From assembly GCA_950295325.1 (NCBI GenBank), contig OX485804.1:38938001-39002000 (forward strand): 64,000 bases of DNA. The letters are read 5' to 3'. A program made the translations under genes and the position numbers. The stretch's first letter is position 1; each line of letters starts with the position of its first letter. The stretch is from Polytrichum commune. Its lineage: Eukaryota; Streptophyta; Polytrichopsida; Polytrichales; Polytrichaceae. The notes under the pieces are model-generated. The model was given only the letters and a program-made list of their open reading frames with translations, searched no databases and was not told the origin of the DNA. Below are positions 10,201 through 22,310 of the stretch, one piece after another.

Positions 10201-12798
10201 TGAGTTTAAATAGACAACACAAATTTCAAGCCGGAGAGAAGGAATCATTGTACTTGAACGTACTTCTCGTTCATTCAACATAAAAAAAATCTTGAAATAG
10301 TATGCAACCCAAAGGCTTTTTTTTAAAGGTCAATTTGACACCGGAATTTCCCTTAAAAGCCCTGAATTAATGTACTCAAAGTCGATTGAGATGAACCGGC
10401 CACTAACCTATAAAAGGCTCAAGTGTTTATGTTGGATGGATGAGAGTCTCTCTCTCTCTCTACTTTGTTTTTACTTTGCACTAAATGATACGCACAATTT
10501 AATAAAATATAACCCCAAAATGACTAATTACTTTAGGGTTAGGTAAGTCTTACCTAACAAATATCCACCATAGAATTGATACCATAAAGATACGGACAAG
10601 GATAGTTACCTAATCTTATATTAAGCGAAAGGAAGCATGAGAACCTCCTTTCAAAGGTTAAGCCGCATGAGCAATTTACCTTAAGTAAGTTTTGGGATTA
10701 GTGTAAAAGTGTGTGGGTGTGTGGGAGGTGTAGGCTAATTGCCTTCTTCTTTGCTCACACAGAATGGCTAAGGAGCATGTACAATACTCCATAGGAGTTT
10801 GAGTACGTAATGATACAAAATGTATGCTTATGCCTTATTTGATTGTGTGACATAGACAACAACTGGAGTCCGTTGTTATTCACCTCGTGTACATTACTAA
10901 CCCTCTCTTTGGATTTGGTTGGTGGCATGGGCACAAGTGAGGCAAACCCTTCACAACTTTGACGGCAAGTTTAGGTTTTGTATTTCATCTTCTTCCAAAA
11001 TTATGTGGGTATAGCGCTTAGGTATTCTATAATGACGAAGAATACATAGCACGAGTTAACTCGAGAGTGAACTATTGGAGTATACTTTAGACATAGTCCT
11101 TAGACTCTTTCCAACATTTGATTTTGTACGCCTCGGATATGGTATGCAAATATTTCATACAACCTTAGGGGTTTGGATGCTCAAGGTTTTTAACTACTTA
11201 GATACATACCAAGATGAAATAGTAGCAAAAGCATAGAGTAAGATATACAACAATGCAGTCTTGAGCAATAGTCCCACCCACACTCCCGAATGTTACAAAG
11301 GTACATAGATATATATGTAAAAGAATGGTTCGGCCTCTGAATAAGAAAACAAGAAAACGGTAGAACCGTGAGGCTCTGTCCTTTACTATGAAAGACTACA
11401 ATTATAGTTGTCCACTTTGCTCATGCCAATCCATGGCTATTTACTATACCAAACCTTTCTTGGATTTTGTGCACCTTCTTCTCAAATGCAGGTCAAGGAT
11501 TTTGATATCACCCGAAGTTTTTAGAATAAATAATCAAGAACTGCCGAAATAACTATTGTTAACTAGATTTCTTTCAATGCATTTTAGGGAGCAATTATAG
11601 TTCTATATATACACACACATATACATATATAATTATAGTTAACATCCACATTAAATAAAGTGGACCAAAAATAACAAGAACAAGTAACGTTCAAGTGTGA
11701 ACGCAAAGTGGTTAGGAAATTTGCTCTTGAAACGAAGAAGTTGATGCATAGCCTCTGTCCTACAGACAGTGCCAATAAATGATGAAAGGTTTTGATGCTT
11801 GAAAATAAGCCTAGACCTAACTTATTCAAGAAACGCCCATCTCTCTGTCACTGTGTCTGTGTCTGTCTATCAGTAAGTTATATATACAACCGCGAAGTTT
11901 CGTGTTGTGTAACTGAGATTGGTAGCAGAAGTCTCTCACTTCCATGCTCATGACGGATAGATTCTTGCCTTCCTTAATTGGTTGGTAAAGGATCGGAGGA
12001 GATGGAAACAGAAAGTGTACTCTGAGAAATTTGGTCAATGCACTCACCCGTACTATACTCTGAGTACAAATTAAAGAGGGATTCACACGGTCACAACATA
12101 CATATATAATTCAGGCAGATAGAGGGGCTCAATGTATAGGTATAAAAGTAGTGGTAGGTTAGAATATAGCTTTATATATATATATATATATGACTCCAGA
12201 AAAAGGGTGTGTTGCACTGCACGTCCACACCAATCTTCGAATCAGCGACCTTAGCAGTGTACTGTACTTACTTACTCGCGTGTCAGAAAGCTTGCGAAAT
12301 TTTTGAGTGCACGCTATGGGAAGGTCGGTCTCCGAGTCTCGATGCTTTGAAGTTTGCACTCAATTCTGTATTAGGTAAAGGTAGATGGGTCTTAAGTGGT
12401 TACTTTTTCTTTTCTTTTTTTTCGTTTTTCTTTTTCCAATTAGCCCACCTTCGCCTAAGATATGAAGCATGCGATTAAGTTAGTACAAGGCCGGAGCCAC
12501 TTTTCCTTCTAGTTTTCGGAGCTTGTATGAATATCTTATCCATCCTCAAAGTCGAGGTTCTTGTGTTTTTGTGGAGATATGTTTGGAGGATGTGATGTTT
12601 GGATTGGACATGCTTTCATGTGAAGCTCAAACTAGTGACAACCCCACTCGCAAGTGATCCTCAAGTTCTCAATCCTTTGTTTGAGCTTAATGTGGGATAT
12701 CAAGTTGAGGAATGGTACCAAACAACGGCAAAACAAAGAATGTTTGAAAGCCCGGTAAGCATAAGAAGGGCGTGAATTGAGCGTGGGGTCCCCCACCC
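10201..12798. other. spacer with simple repeats
   Basis: Contains a CT repeat at about 10448-10461, an AT dinucleotide run at about 12173-12191, and from about 12440 a fragment of the dispersed repeat seen at 13838-14170. No coding signal is recognised. Confidence 0.4.
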
Positions 12799-12799
12799 C

Positions 12800-13243
12800 A
12801 CCTTCAAGCACTCCCATTGGTGGAAAAGGTGGAGCCGGTCCAAGTTTGCTTCACACTACGCTTGAGGGACCAACGGAGCATGTAAATGCAAGATGGATGT
12901 AAAGTCTACATGGATTCCTGCATGGCATCAAATGGATCATGTTTAATGGTCACTTGGACTATTTTCAAAAACCACCTCTTGGAGGTTGGCTTAACACAAA
13001 ACTGGGAGAACTATGGCACTCCGAACGCTCACAACCGATGATTTATTTCATTTTATCATGTGTGAGGACTCGCATAAATAGAATTTCATTGAAACAACAT
13101 TTGATTGAGGGTCTGGTGACATATGGCTTCACACTACACTGGAGGGTTGTGACCACACTACATGATTTTGGAGGTGTCTTGGGATGGCATCGGGCTCTCA
13201 CAATTTCATGGTCACGGTTCTTGGCTCGTGTGTGAAGTGGCCA
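12800..13243 (+). mobile_element. PIF/Harbinger-type MITE (family A), left-truncated
   Basis: Collinear with 1603-1948 from the CTTCAAGCAC motif onward, then continues to a right terminus CTCGTGTGTGAAGTGGCC followed by ATTA. The left terminus is missing. The interior is identical in layout to 29368-29676 and, inverted, to 61516-62196. Confidence 0.75.
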
Positions 13244-13365
13244 TTAGGGGGAGTTGGTGCAGATGATTTCACAACTAGGGTTAGGGTTAGGTCGATTCGT
13301 GTGATGTTAAAAGCCTGCACCAACGCACCCACCCAACCCAACTGCCAAGTACTTTAGGGCTTGTG

Positions 13366-13390
13366 AGTCTCTCTCTCTCTCTCTCTCTCC
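13366..13390. repeat. CT microsatellite
   Basis: Uninterrupted TCTCTC run. A complementary GA run lies at about 13508-13529, so the two could pair. Confidence 0.85.
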
Positions 13391-13523
13391 ACCAGAGAGC
13401 CTTGTGGGTCACACAAAGGGCCTTTCAATTGAATTAGTCATTGTGGACTCATGAACAAGTTGGTGACGGGCTCGCTCTCGCAACAACCACCGAGGTTGGA
13501 TTCATGAAGAGAGAGAGAGAGAG

Positions 13524-13766
13524 GGAGAGGGGGCATTATTGCATACGAGTGTACCTTTCATCCATCCAACATTCAAACTTGGTCCCTATAGGTTTATGGC
13601 TAATGCATTTCAAATGTCTTAGTGGACTAGACTAATTTGGGGTCTTTGAACCTGATTCCATTGTCAAGTTGACTTAACAGTAATAACCTCCAGACTGTAT
13701 ACTATGTCAAGGTCTTTATGCTGGATGAATGAGAGGTATGATTGTATGTGGTGATTCACTCTCCCC
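13524..13766. mobile_element. foldback MITE with CATCCATCCAACAT-type TIRs
   Basis: The left arm reads GGGCATTATTGCATACGAGT then GTACC and CATCCATCCAACAT. The right arm, reverse-complemented, reads GGGGAGAGTG...CATACC...CATTCATCCAGCAT. Diverged relatives with the same paired arms lie at about 25085-25375 and 63216-63470. Ends are approximate and I found no clear target duplication. Confidence 0.5.
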
Positions 13767-13837
13767 GTCATCCATACGATGTGCGTTGATCGTTTCTGTT
13801 TTCCAGGAAACATTGTTCATGTGTTAAGGTAAATCTG

Positions 13838-14170
13838 TGTTGGTCGGATACTTTTCTCCTTGCACCCACTTCTCGTAGGATATGAAACACTCCATTGGTG
13901 CGAGACAATCAGCAAATTCAAATTGTGTCCGTAGCCATTTGTATCATGATTTCTGAAGCTCATATGGGTATCTCATTCATCATCAAAGTGAAGATTCTTG
14001 TGGTCGTTAAGTAGTCATATAGGTCCTCCAAATCGTGTTGAGTGTTGAACCTAGTGGTAAGTATATTTTGAAAACATGTCGTTTTGGCGTTTGTTCTTAG
14101 ATCCACACCTAACCACATACCACTCAAACATACGTGTTCAAGTTAGTGATATGGTGGAATTAGGCACATC
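13838..14170. repeat. dispersed repeat D (GGATATGAAACA family)
   Basis: Contains the ordered motifs CCCACTTCTC, AGGATATGAAACA, CATATAGGTCCTCC, TTCTTAGATCCACACCTAAC. The same order is found at 17600-17955 and 32515-32905, with fragments at 12440-12620 and 17230-17580. The element type is not recognised. Confidence 0.6.
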
Positions 14171-15330
14171 GACCTTGGATGATTCCACTTTGAGTTTATT
14201 TGAACATTTGTATTATGCGCAATGAACGATGTGACAAGCTAAGGGTGGGTTTACACTAGGGTTCAAGATCGAAGACACTCTTGAATTGTGCAATCCTCTT
14301 GGTGAAGACCAAATTTTTCGATGCAAGGAGTTGACACTAGGGTCCAGGCCCAAGTACAAAAAATAAAAATAAAGTGGCACTAAGGTGGCATCATTTTTGT
14401 GACAATTCTTGGCGGTCCCCACTCAAAAATAATACTCCTCATAGTATGAGAAAATAAATCCTCAAGTTGGGGCCCAATTCTGAGTCCAGAAAGTAACGTT
14501 CAATAAGGGGTGTTTTTGGACTCCAAGTTTATTGGACCTAGACATGGACTCCCATCCCACGGCACTCCTAGGGATGGACTCTTTAGTGGTTTAGAAAAAG
14601 GGCATTATTTGAGGCATTCGCATACATAGTGTACATTAGGGAGAGGTGTCGTATATAGTGTACATTTAAACATGTTATTTAAACACACTAGATTTCCATA
14701 CGCCCATTAAAGCACATTTTAACCTACAAGTGCCGGTCACTGAAGGATTGAAGATTGGTTTTAGGAGTAGGAGGTTAGCACATGGGCTTGGATTTGGGAA
14801 GACAAGAGTAGCTAGTTGGCACATATGAACCCTACCCCACCATATTCCATCTTCATTTGGGCAAGTTTGTCTTAATTGCCACTAGACTTTGGTGGGCTAG
14901 TGGCCTACATGGAAACTCACCTAAGCACCCTCTCCTTGATCACCATTTGTCACGTATTAATGCAATTCTAAATCTTCCACACCATTTGTTATGATAAAAA
15001 TATTTCAGGCACACTTTTGTCTAGTGGGACCCATATGTATGCAAAACTTTTCTAGATTTGTGTTCCATGTAAAATCATCCATTATGGATGGAGGCGCTTT
15101 AGTAAAAACAAGTCCCCTGCATGTTGAGAGTTGATGCATTCCAACTACCCACATGAGTAGTTTGGGGTCTTGGAATACCATTTCCATAGTCAAGATGTCT
15201 AAAACTAACCATTTGTAAGCTATAGAATACTTCCCCATGGATTATGGTACATAGACACCATGAAACCCTAGTCGATTTCTCCAATGCCAAGATTTGGACA
15301 TTGTTAATGTAAAATTCATGGGCATAAAAG
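14171..15330. other. unassigned spacer
   Basis: No gene seen. At 14884-14925 a GGTGGGCTAGTGGCCTACAT motif resembles one end of the MITE at 41872-41997, suggesting a decayed fragment. Confidence 0.35.
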
Positions 15331-15402
15331 GGGTGATGGTCTAGTGGTATAGTACGAGGTTTGGTGCTAGAAGGTTCCAAGTTCAACATGTTTGTGAGCC
15401 AA
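15331..15402 (+). other. tRNA-Pro-like sequence (degenerate tRNA or SINE head)
   Basis: TGGTCTAGTGGTAT at 15337-15350 matches the A-box segment of plant tRNA-Pro. It is followed at the expected distance by an anticodon-like TTTGG and then GGTTCCAAGTTCAA where the T-arm and B box would be. The acceptor arm does not pair and the B box is diverged, so it is not a functional tRNA. It may be the head of a second SINE family running to about 15515. Confidence 0.45.
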
Positions 15403-15515
15403 GGAAAGTCTAGCAAGTCCTCTCCCCTCGATGCTCGGCTTGGAGATCAGCTTGCCAACACCAAAGTCTTGTGGGCCCAAGGTGTTGTGTGCCAAATATG
15501 TCCATACAATTAAAA

Positions 15516-16821
15516 AATTATTGACTCATTAGCCATATTGACCATATTTGTCAAGGACTATATTTGGGTGGTATAGACAAGGCACCACAACAACATACAC
15601 CAACAAACCATGTGTTAACATGAGGTTGAACTATGTGCTCATGAATATCATGAATAAGGACATCATTCTAAGTTCAGTAGTTAACAGACTTGGAAAGGCC
15701 CATGTGATTGCTTAAAAAGAGAGAGATGAATCCTCACTTTGGACTCTAACAACTTTTGCAACTCACCTACGAATCTAACACTTGAAACGACGATATTCGT
15801 TATTTACGATCACTAATTTGGACTAGTCAATTCACGATCCCATCCACCAACCAAAAGTGTATGTGAAGTTGGAATTGTCCATTATACGCCTGCACACCAT
15901 TTGCCCGGAAAACAAGAGTCTCATTAACCATATTTGTCACAACTGCATTACATCCTAGTCTGATGTCGGAAGTCCCAATGAATTTGTTTAATTGATTTCT
16001 TCTAGTTTTCAAGATAGCCACATTGGAGACACTTAATTAAGTGAAGAAGCCACATGAGGATGATAACACACATTTTCATCCAAATTTTGGCAGTTTTATC
16101 AAATTTTAAGAAATTTTGATGGTATTATGAAAACCAAATGAATGAAAAATAAGATGGAAATTTCCATATTCAGTTTTTAGTGTCAAAATTTAGCAACAAC
16201 CCCCCCCCCCTCCCCCCCCCCCCAAAAAAAGGGCGGGACTCACAACCGATCTATAGAGTTTTTCTTTCTTGGAAGATTAATTTGCCAAATTTCGGCCTCA
16301 AGTATTCAGAAGAAACATTTGGTAGCAATCGATCAGTTTTTCCATGTATGAAATCCTCAAATGACTACCCGAAAAGGGATGAAATCACCATGTGTTTGGA
16401 TGAATATGTGTGTTTGCATGTAGATTAATCATAATCCTTGCGAATGTAATAGGATTCCTTACCCTAAAACTGATAGCCAGTGAAGCTTCTTTGAAAATTT
16501 GTATTTTAAAAAAAAAAAAAACCTCCTGTTGGTGAGGTGCGTTGTGGAGGCAGCCTTTGTAAGCTGAGAGCACACAGCTGTGGCTACAGCCAAAGTTTGG
16601 GCTAATCATGCATGCATCTCACTCACTCATTGGTATAACTAATGACCTAACTTATGAACATATATATGGACCCCCCCCCCTCAAACTACCCACACTATTT
16701 ATACTAGTGTACACTTGCCAGCTGGCACGTTTGTTGCATGCCGGTCACTAGTTAAATCTGAACTTAGTTGATTTTGGAGGACTAGTTCAAAGTCCGAGAC
16801 GCCAAGAGGCCAATGGGATTG
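15516..16821. other. spacer with homopolymer tracts
   Basis: Contains an interrupted C-rich tract at 16201-16223 followed by A7, an A13 run at about 16508-16520 and a C10 run at about 16671-16680. No gene recognised. Confidence 0.4.
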
Positions 16822-16831
16822 AAAGTACATC

Positions 16832-16996
16832 GGGATTGGTCCGAGATGACCCTGAACTATCGGATGATAGTGGAGAGGTACCCCAGCCGAACAGAGTGGT
16901 TGGTGGTTCGATTCCCGGCCGTGAAATCGTCTCTCTATTTGACGGAGAATTAGCAAGGTGGTCAAAAGCGTCTCCTAAGTTCCCAAAAGAAAAGAA
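16832..16996 (+). mobile_element. tRNA-derived SINE
   Basis: A 165-bp insertion flanked by a 10-bp direct repeat, AAAGTACATC, at 16822-16831 and 16997-17006. It contains GGTTCGATTCCCGG at about 16905-16918, a near-perfect RNA polymerase III B box, and ends in an A-rich AAAAGAAAAGAA tail. Size, internal B box, tail and target duplication together are diagnostic of a SINE. The A box upstream is weak. A 5'-truncated relative is inserted at 1026-1121. Confidence 0.8.
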
Positions 16997-17006
16997 AAAG
17001 TACATC

Positions 17007-17599
17007 AAGATGGTTTCAAACCGGCGAATTCCCTAGAGTGGTGGAGTGTGGGAGTCTTTGTGAGATAGAGACTGGGGTCAACTTGATGATCTGGTTGAAA
17101 GAAAGACATGAGGCTTCCTAATACTACATTCTCAAATAGTGATGGAAACTCTACCTCTCTCCAATGGATGGTGGGGGGCTCATCTCGGTGTGGCTTCTCT
17201 TCTCCATGGAGCCTGCTGAGTAAGGTGAGTGGGTGTTGTTCGGTTACTTTTTCATGTTTTGCCAACTTCTACCAAACTGGGTTCATAGAATGAAACTTGT
17301 GTTACATCAACAAATCTACGATGGAAGAATTGTCAAAGATCACATTGAAATTTTGACCTCTGTCGATTTAGTTATGGCTATTAATAGTGCATGCTTGTGG
17401 CTCGTAATCGAGTACATAGGTCCTTCCACTTGTGTTCATTATTGAGTGTGTTGTAGTTAATAAAGTTTGAAGGTGTAGATTGATCTTTTTTAAACATGTG
17501 ACTTTATGGTGTTTGTTCCTTTATCCTCACAAAACCCCACACCAATCAAATGTAGGTGTACCATTAAGAAAAATAACTGAATAACATGTGCATACCTTA
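17007..17599. repeat. spacer with partial copy of dispersed repeat D
   Basis: From about 17230 the order of motifs follows repeat D (TGTTCATTATTGAGTG, AAACATGTGACTTTATGGTG, TCCTCACAAAACCCCACACC). The copy is diverged and lies in direct orientation immediately before the copy at 17600-17955. Confidence 0.45.
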
Positions 17600-17955
17600 G
17601 AGTGGTCTTAAATGGTTACTTGTCCCCATTGACCCACTTCTCCTAGGATATGAAACATGTGATTGCCTTGTACAACATGGTTAGCAAAGCTAAATCAAGG
17701 CCACTTTCCTCGTAATGTTTGAAGTTAGTATGATTATCTCATTTGTTATCAAAGTGAAGGTTCTTGTGCTCATTAAATGGTCATATAGGTCCCCCCAATT
17801 ATGTTGATTATTGAGCCTAGAATGGTTATTGTATTCTGAGCAGGTAGTCCACTCCCATTTAAATACATGTCTTTTTAAACGTTCTTGAATCCACATTGAA
17901 CCACGCATCACTTAAATATAGGTGTCCAATTAAGATAAGTAACTGAACTGGGCTA
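17600..17955. repeat. dispersed repeat D, second copy
   Basis: Shares CCACTTCTCCTAGGATATGA, GTCATATAGGTCC, TTATTGAGCCTAG and a terminal AATTAAGATAAGTAACTGAA with the copies at 13838-14170 and 32515-32905. Confidence 0.6.
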
Positions 17956-18798
17956 ATCTACTCTATGTGATTTATATAACTATAAGGTAGACGACATATT
18001 GCAATCGCTTCCATGGGGGGCTTGGTCTCTTCTGATGTGCAACAAATCTAGGATAAACATCCATCCAGCTAGAAAATTCTATATGAATATAATGCCATAA
18101 GAATGGGATTATGATGATTAAACCTCGTCTTATGACAAAGCGTAAAGATGCAATCGTTTTAAGTGGTTATATAGGTGTGTTTAGAGTGGATTGTGTTAAG
18201 TGGGTATTGAGCATTGATTTTCTAGGCACTCCAATCAACAAGTTAGTGTATTGATTTTTACAATTTATTAGAAGTGTTTGTTTCCCTGGAGGGAGTGCCA
18301 TCTTATGAGTGGCAAGGAAGGCAAAATAATAGGCCCACTAGTGTCCTATAACCATGTAGTGTGGCCTACAAAATAACAGTTGTAGGGCTCAATAAAAAGA
18401 AGATTGGAGAGGATAGAAAACATATCTAATATTTTTGGTAGATTCAACATCCACTCATTCAAACATATGTAGCCATGTTTTTCCTTTTCTTTTCAAAGCA
18501 CTTAGGAGGCATTGTGGATTAAATAAACTTAAATAATTGGACATAATTACTTGAAAACTCAATTTCAGTCAATTCCATCCACATCCAATCCAATCATATT
18601 CAATATGAAATGCATTCAAGTTTGAATATTTAAGGCACTGGCCACACAAATCAAATAGACCACTTGAAGTGGATATTTTATTAAACCAAGCAATTGCCAT
18701 AATAAATCGAAAACATGTGCACACTCGCACAAAATAGGAGAAGCCATGTCCATGAACTCCTCATGTACCCAAATCCATACTCTAATCATCCTCACTAT
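17956..18798. other. unassigned spacer
   Basis: AT-rich with no gene signal. It separates repeat D from the palindrome-ended element at 18799. Confidence 0.4.
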
Positions 18799-19959
18799 TA
18801 CCGTACGTTAAGGGCAGCTTCGGCACAAAATAATTCTAAAAATAGACGCCGAGAATTTTGGAAAATTATTGACATTTTTTGCCGAATATAAAATTAATTA
18901 ATTTTCAAAATTGCCGAAAAGTAAGAAATTTTAACTTGTCACTAGAATTTTACTTACACTGGAAGCATATATGAATTCTGAAGGAGAGAAGGTGCTCCTT
19001 TTGTAATCAAGCTCACTTACATTAGTCCACAAAGAATATGGGTTAAGAAGTAGCAAGACTCTAAGTGAGGCTTTTCAAATGTGTTGTACACAATTTTTTG
19101 GAGCCCAATTGAGCATAGAAGATGACGTTTTATAGAATTTTGTCCAACTAACAAAAGTTGAGAAATCAAGTAATCTTCCACCTCCAACAAGTTTTGTGTC
19201 AAAATAAGTCTTTATGCGAAAGATATGGACAAAACATTGCAGCCGTGTAAAGATCAAAAAATTAAAATGCGTTCATAATAGTTTTTCAGAGCTCATTTGT
19301 GGATAGAAGATCAACATTTTTGGAATTTTGTTTCTCTAAGAAAAGTTTAGAAATCAAGTAATCTTCCACCTCCAACAAGTTTTGTGTCAAAATAAGTCTT
19401 TATGCGAAAGATATGGACAAAACATTGCAGCCGTGTAAAGATCAAAAAATTAAAATGCGTTCATAACAGTTTTTCGGAGCTCATTTGTGCATAGAAGATC
19501 AACTTTTTTGGAATTTTGGTGCTCTAAGAAAAGTTTAGAAATCAAGTAATCTTTCACCTCCAACAAATTTTATGTCATTTGAAGACTCTATGCAAAAGTT
19601 ATGCGTGTTATAAAAATGAAGTCTAACTAGGTGCTTCACCTCAAACTTTACATATCCCATATGCATTGTTGAACACAACTCCACTTTACTTGTATAAAGC
19701 ACAGAGCATTCTCAACTCTTCACAAAATCGTGAAAGATTTATATCTTTTGTAAAACTCTTCACACAAATTGTGAAATCGTGAATGAACATCCTTGTTAAC
19801 TGTTAGATAATAACTTCTTGGATGTATGCCGAAATTGCATTATTAAACTATTTAAAATGCCAAAATCTTTAGTAATTTTTTTTTGCCGCCGAACACTGTT
19901 TTTTTACTTTTAATAATTATTCGGCAAGAGAGCGCTGAAGCTGCCCTTAACGTACGGTA
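18799..19959. mobile_element. 1.16-kb inverted-repeat element with CCGTACGTTAAGGGCAGCTT ends
   Basis: The left end 18801-18820 reads CCGTACGTTAAGGGCAGCTT and the right end 19938-19957 is its exact reverse complement; pairing extends to TA on the outside and C[A/G]GC inside. Three readings are possible: a TA duplication (mariner-like) with a long TIR; a TTAA duplication inside a pre-existing palindrome; or a Harbinger-type element, because GGGCAGCTTCGGC resembles the other GGGC-type TIRs in the window. The interior is AT-rich, holds a 188-bp tandem repeat and has no transposase. Confidence 0.75.
19080..19610. repeat. 188-bp tandem repeat within the 18.8-kb element
   Basis: AGAAATCAAGTAATCTTCC recurs at 19161, 19349 and, with TTT for TTC, 19537, an exact 188-bp spacing. 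The intervening sequence (CCTCCAACAAGTTTTGTGTC, GCAGCCGTGTAAAGATCAAA) is nearly identical between the first two units; the third is partial. Confidence 0.9.
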
Positions 19960-20479
19960 CCCACATAATTGTTATCTTCTTCCACCTCTACATCAATGAA
20001 GGGCAAGACACAAAGATCATAATGTGCAAATCTAATCAGCCTTGAAGGTGTTATGGTAGTTGCCATATGTGCAGCCTCGTACTCGACATAAACATGGAGA
20101 CCGAACTTGTGAGGAGGGGAAATTGCTTCTTTCATTTTCCTACACATGACATGGAAGGAGGTTAGACACAACTAGCAAAGACAAAATGATTCACAACAAT
20201 AACCAAAAATACGTAACCTTACAAACCATCAAATTACACACTCAAACATGATTCTCTTGGAACTTTTTTAATAGACTCTTCATTGTCTCATGCAACTATG
20301 TTTGAGGATTCTGAATTGCCTATCAAAGGAGTGGTGCTGATCATGCAAAAATGACAATATGGCATTGAAAATGACAGGGTTTTTCTCAAATGCAACAATG
20401 TGTCGACCACTACGTTGATGTCATGGACAAGATGTGTGTTAAACATCAAATGGGAATGGCCATTACTTAGTATGTTCAT
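19960..20479. other. unassigned spacer
   Basis: No supported gene. It may include the decayed 5' part of the pseudogene that follows. Confidence 0.35.
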
Positions 20480-22310
20480 CTCTATAGGTGGTTATAGATA
20501 AGTCTAGTTTTCTTGCATCCCAAATTGTCATAACTCTATTTTAGATTCAGCGGGGCCTTATGATTGATTGCACACTTTACCGCAAGCATTTTGTTTGTAG
20601 TGGGATGGGTATGATGCATAGTATTATGGCATTGAAGGACCACTTGGATTTCAAGTACATCCATGATAGCATGTTTCCAAGTTAGTCCAAAGACAAAGTG
20701 TTTGTCTTCAAAATGTCATTTGACCTATTTAGAAGCATTATAAATATGATGAAGCGTATGTATGTTGGAGGGGATATGGAGAACTTGCGAATAATGTTTA
20801 GTCATCCCAAATGCTTGAAAGATTGGACCACCTTGGTGTGCCATATGTATGACAACAAATAATCTAAGGTGTTGATGATTGCGTGTTATGACATGCAGTT
20901 TGAATACAATCGTAACATAAATTTTATTTTGGGAAAACTTGAATTTTGTCATGGTAGAGAATGGAGTGTCCCTTGTGAACTTCAGAGGGTTTATGGCAAA
21001 CAATGCTTAGGCTAATTGGAATACGGTGAGGGAGGTACATGAGGACGGTGACCCAAGTCTACCAATGGTAGGTTGTCAATGCACTTGTATTTTTCACTAG
21101 TCGACGAGCTTGGATAGGGTGACACAAAAGTACATCTCCGTATCTTTGTAGTTTCTACACAAGCAACTATGCAAGGATTATAAGGACGCAAAAACAATGG
21201 ACAAAGCTGAAACTAAGTATCATGTGATTCGTTCCTAGTCGTTGTCATTTGGAGTAGCAACAAAAGAAGGCATTCCTTGGTATTTTCGAGTGCTTTTGGT
21301 TCTGGCATTTTGGTTATAGGCAATGGGTGATCATATGATTATTGTGAGTGTTAGTTCACATTCCAATCTGAAAACATCCTTGACATTTAAGAATTTGTGA
21401 TATGTATACAATATGTTGTGATTTGTGTATTGTTTGGAGGATGTAACTATGGATGAACGTGCGGAAATGTCAACATGTAACCTTGCAAAGACGGTGCACA
21501 ACAAGTGGCTCCAACAATTTGGAAACAAGATGATTTGTTTGTACAAAACAATGGTGAACAATTTGATTTGTGCATTCATACAAATTGCAAAGTAAATGTT
21601 GTGGTTTAGAGGTGGTTCTACTGGAAAATACCTTGATTCCGCATTCTTGAATTGAAAGTTGATGCTAGGTGTGGAGATCCCTACTGCTAGTATATACCAT
21701 GAAGTCTTATTTGGAGGCCATAGATTTCAACACTAAAGATTGTACCTTGGAGGGGTGTGAGTGTTTCGGGTCCACCAAATGCAAACTCGACCTCCCCCAA
21801 GAGCTGATGTGATTCACATTGACAAGACAAAGTTGATTACTCCGTTCCTTACCCTAATACACAAGCAACTCATCAATGAATAGAAGTGTTTTAAAATTTC
21901 GCTAAGCATGGCGTGGCTCATAACACATCGATGTTGAAGATTGGTTGTCATGCTTCTCAATGGCACATTGCAAGGTTGCCACCCAACTTTGCCAAAAGAT
22001 GTTGGGTGATGCAAGCCAATACATGAACTTTGTGCAATGCCAAAGTTGGAACTAGCAAGCATGGCACCCCTACCCCCACATACAATAGTTTGAAGGAGTA
22101 TCGCTCCACTAACAATGTGGAGTAAGAGTTTTAGTTTTGCCATGACAACATCAAATGTTGTGGGAATGGCAACAAAAAGGAGTACGTGTTGGAGTAGCCT
22201 ATATTACTCAATACATGGTTGGTGAAGATAGATAACAATCTCTCAAGGGAAGACGTTTAGGCACTTGAAGATGCCGGATTCCAATTGTAGTAAAGGGAGG
22301 CACTATCTCC
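20480..22310 (+). pseudogene. decayed transposase-like gene of a repetitive plant family
   Basis: Several plus-strand segments translate as ordered, protein-like pieces broken by stops and shifts: KDKVFVFKMSFDLF near 20690, DWTTLVCHMYDNK near 20830, ANWNTVREVHEDGDPSLPM near 21010, HKQLCKDYKDAKTMDKAET near 21160, CNLAKTVHNKWLQQFGNKM near 21480, RGGSTGKYLDSA near 21610 and LEDAGFQL near 22270. From memory these match in order a high-copy protein of roughly 700-800 residues in seedless plants, probably related to MULE-type DDE transposases; the family name and mechanism are inference. At least ten stops exclude a working protein. Confidence 0.65.
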
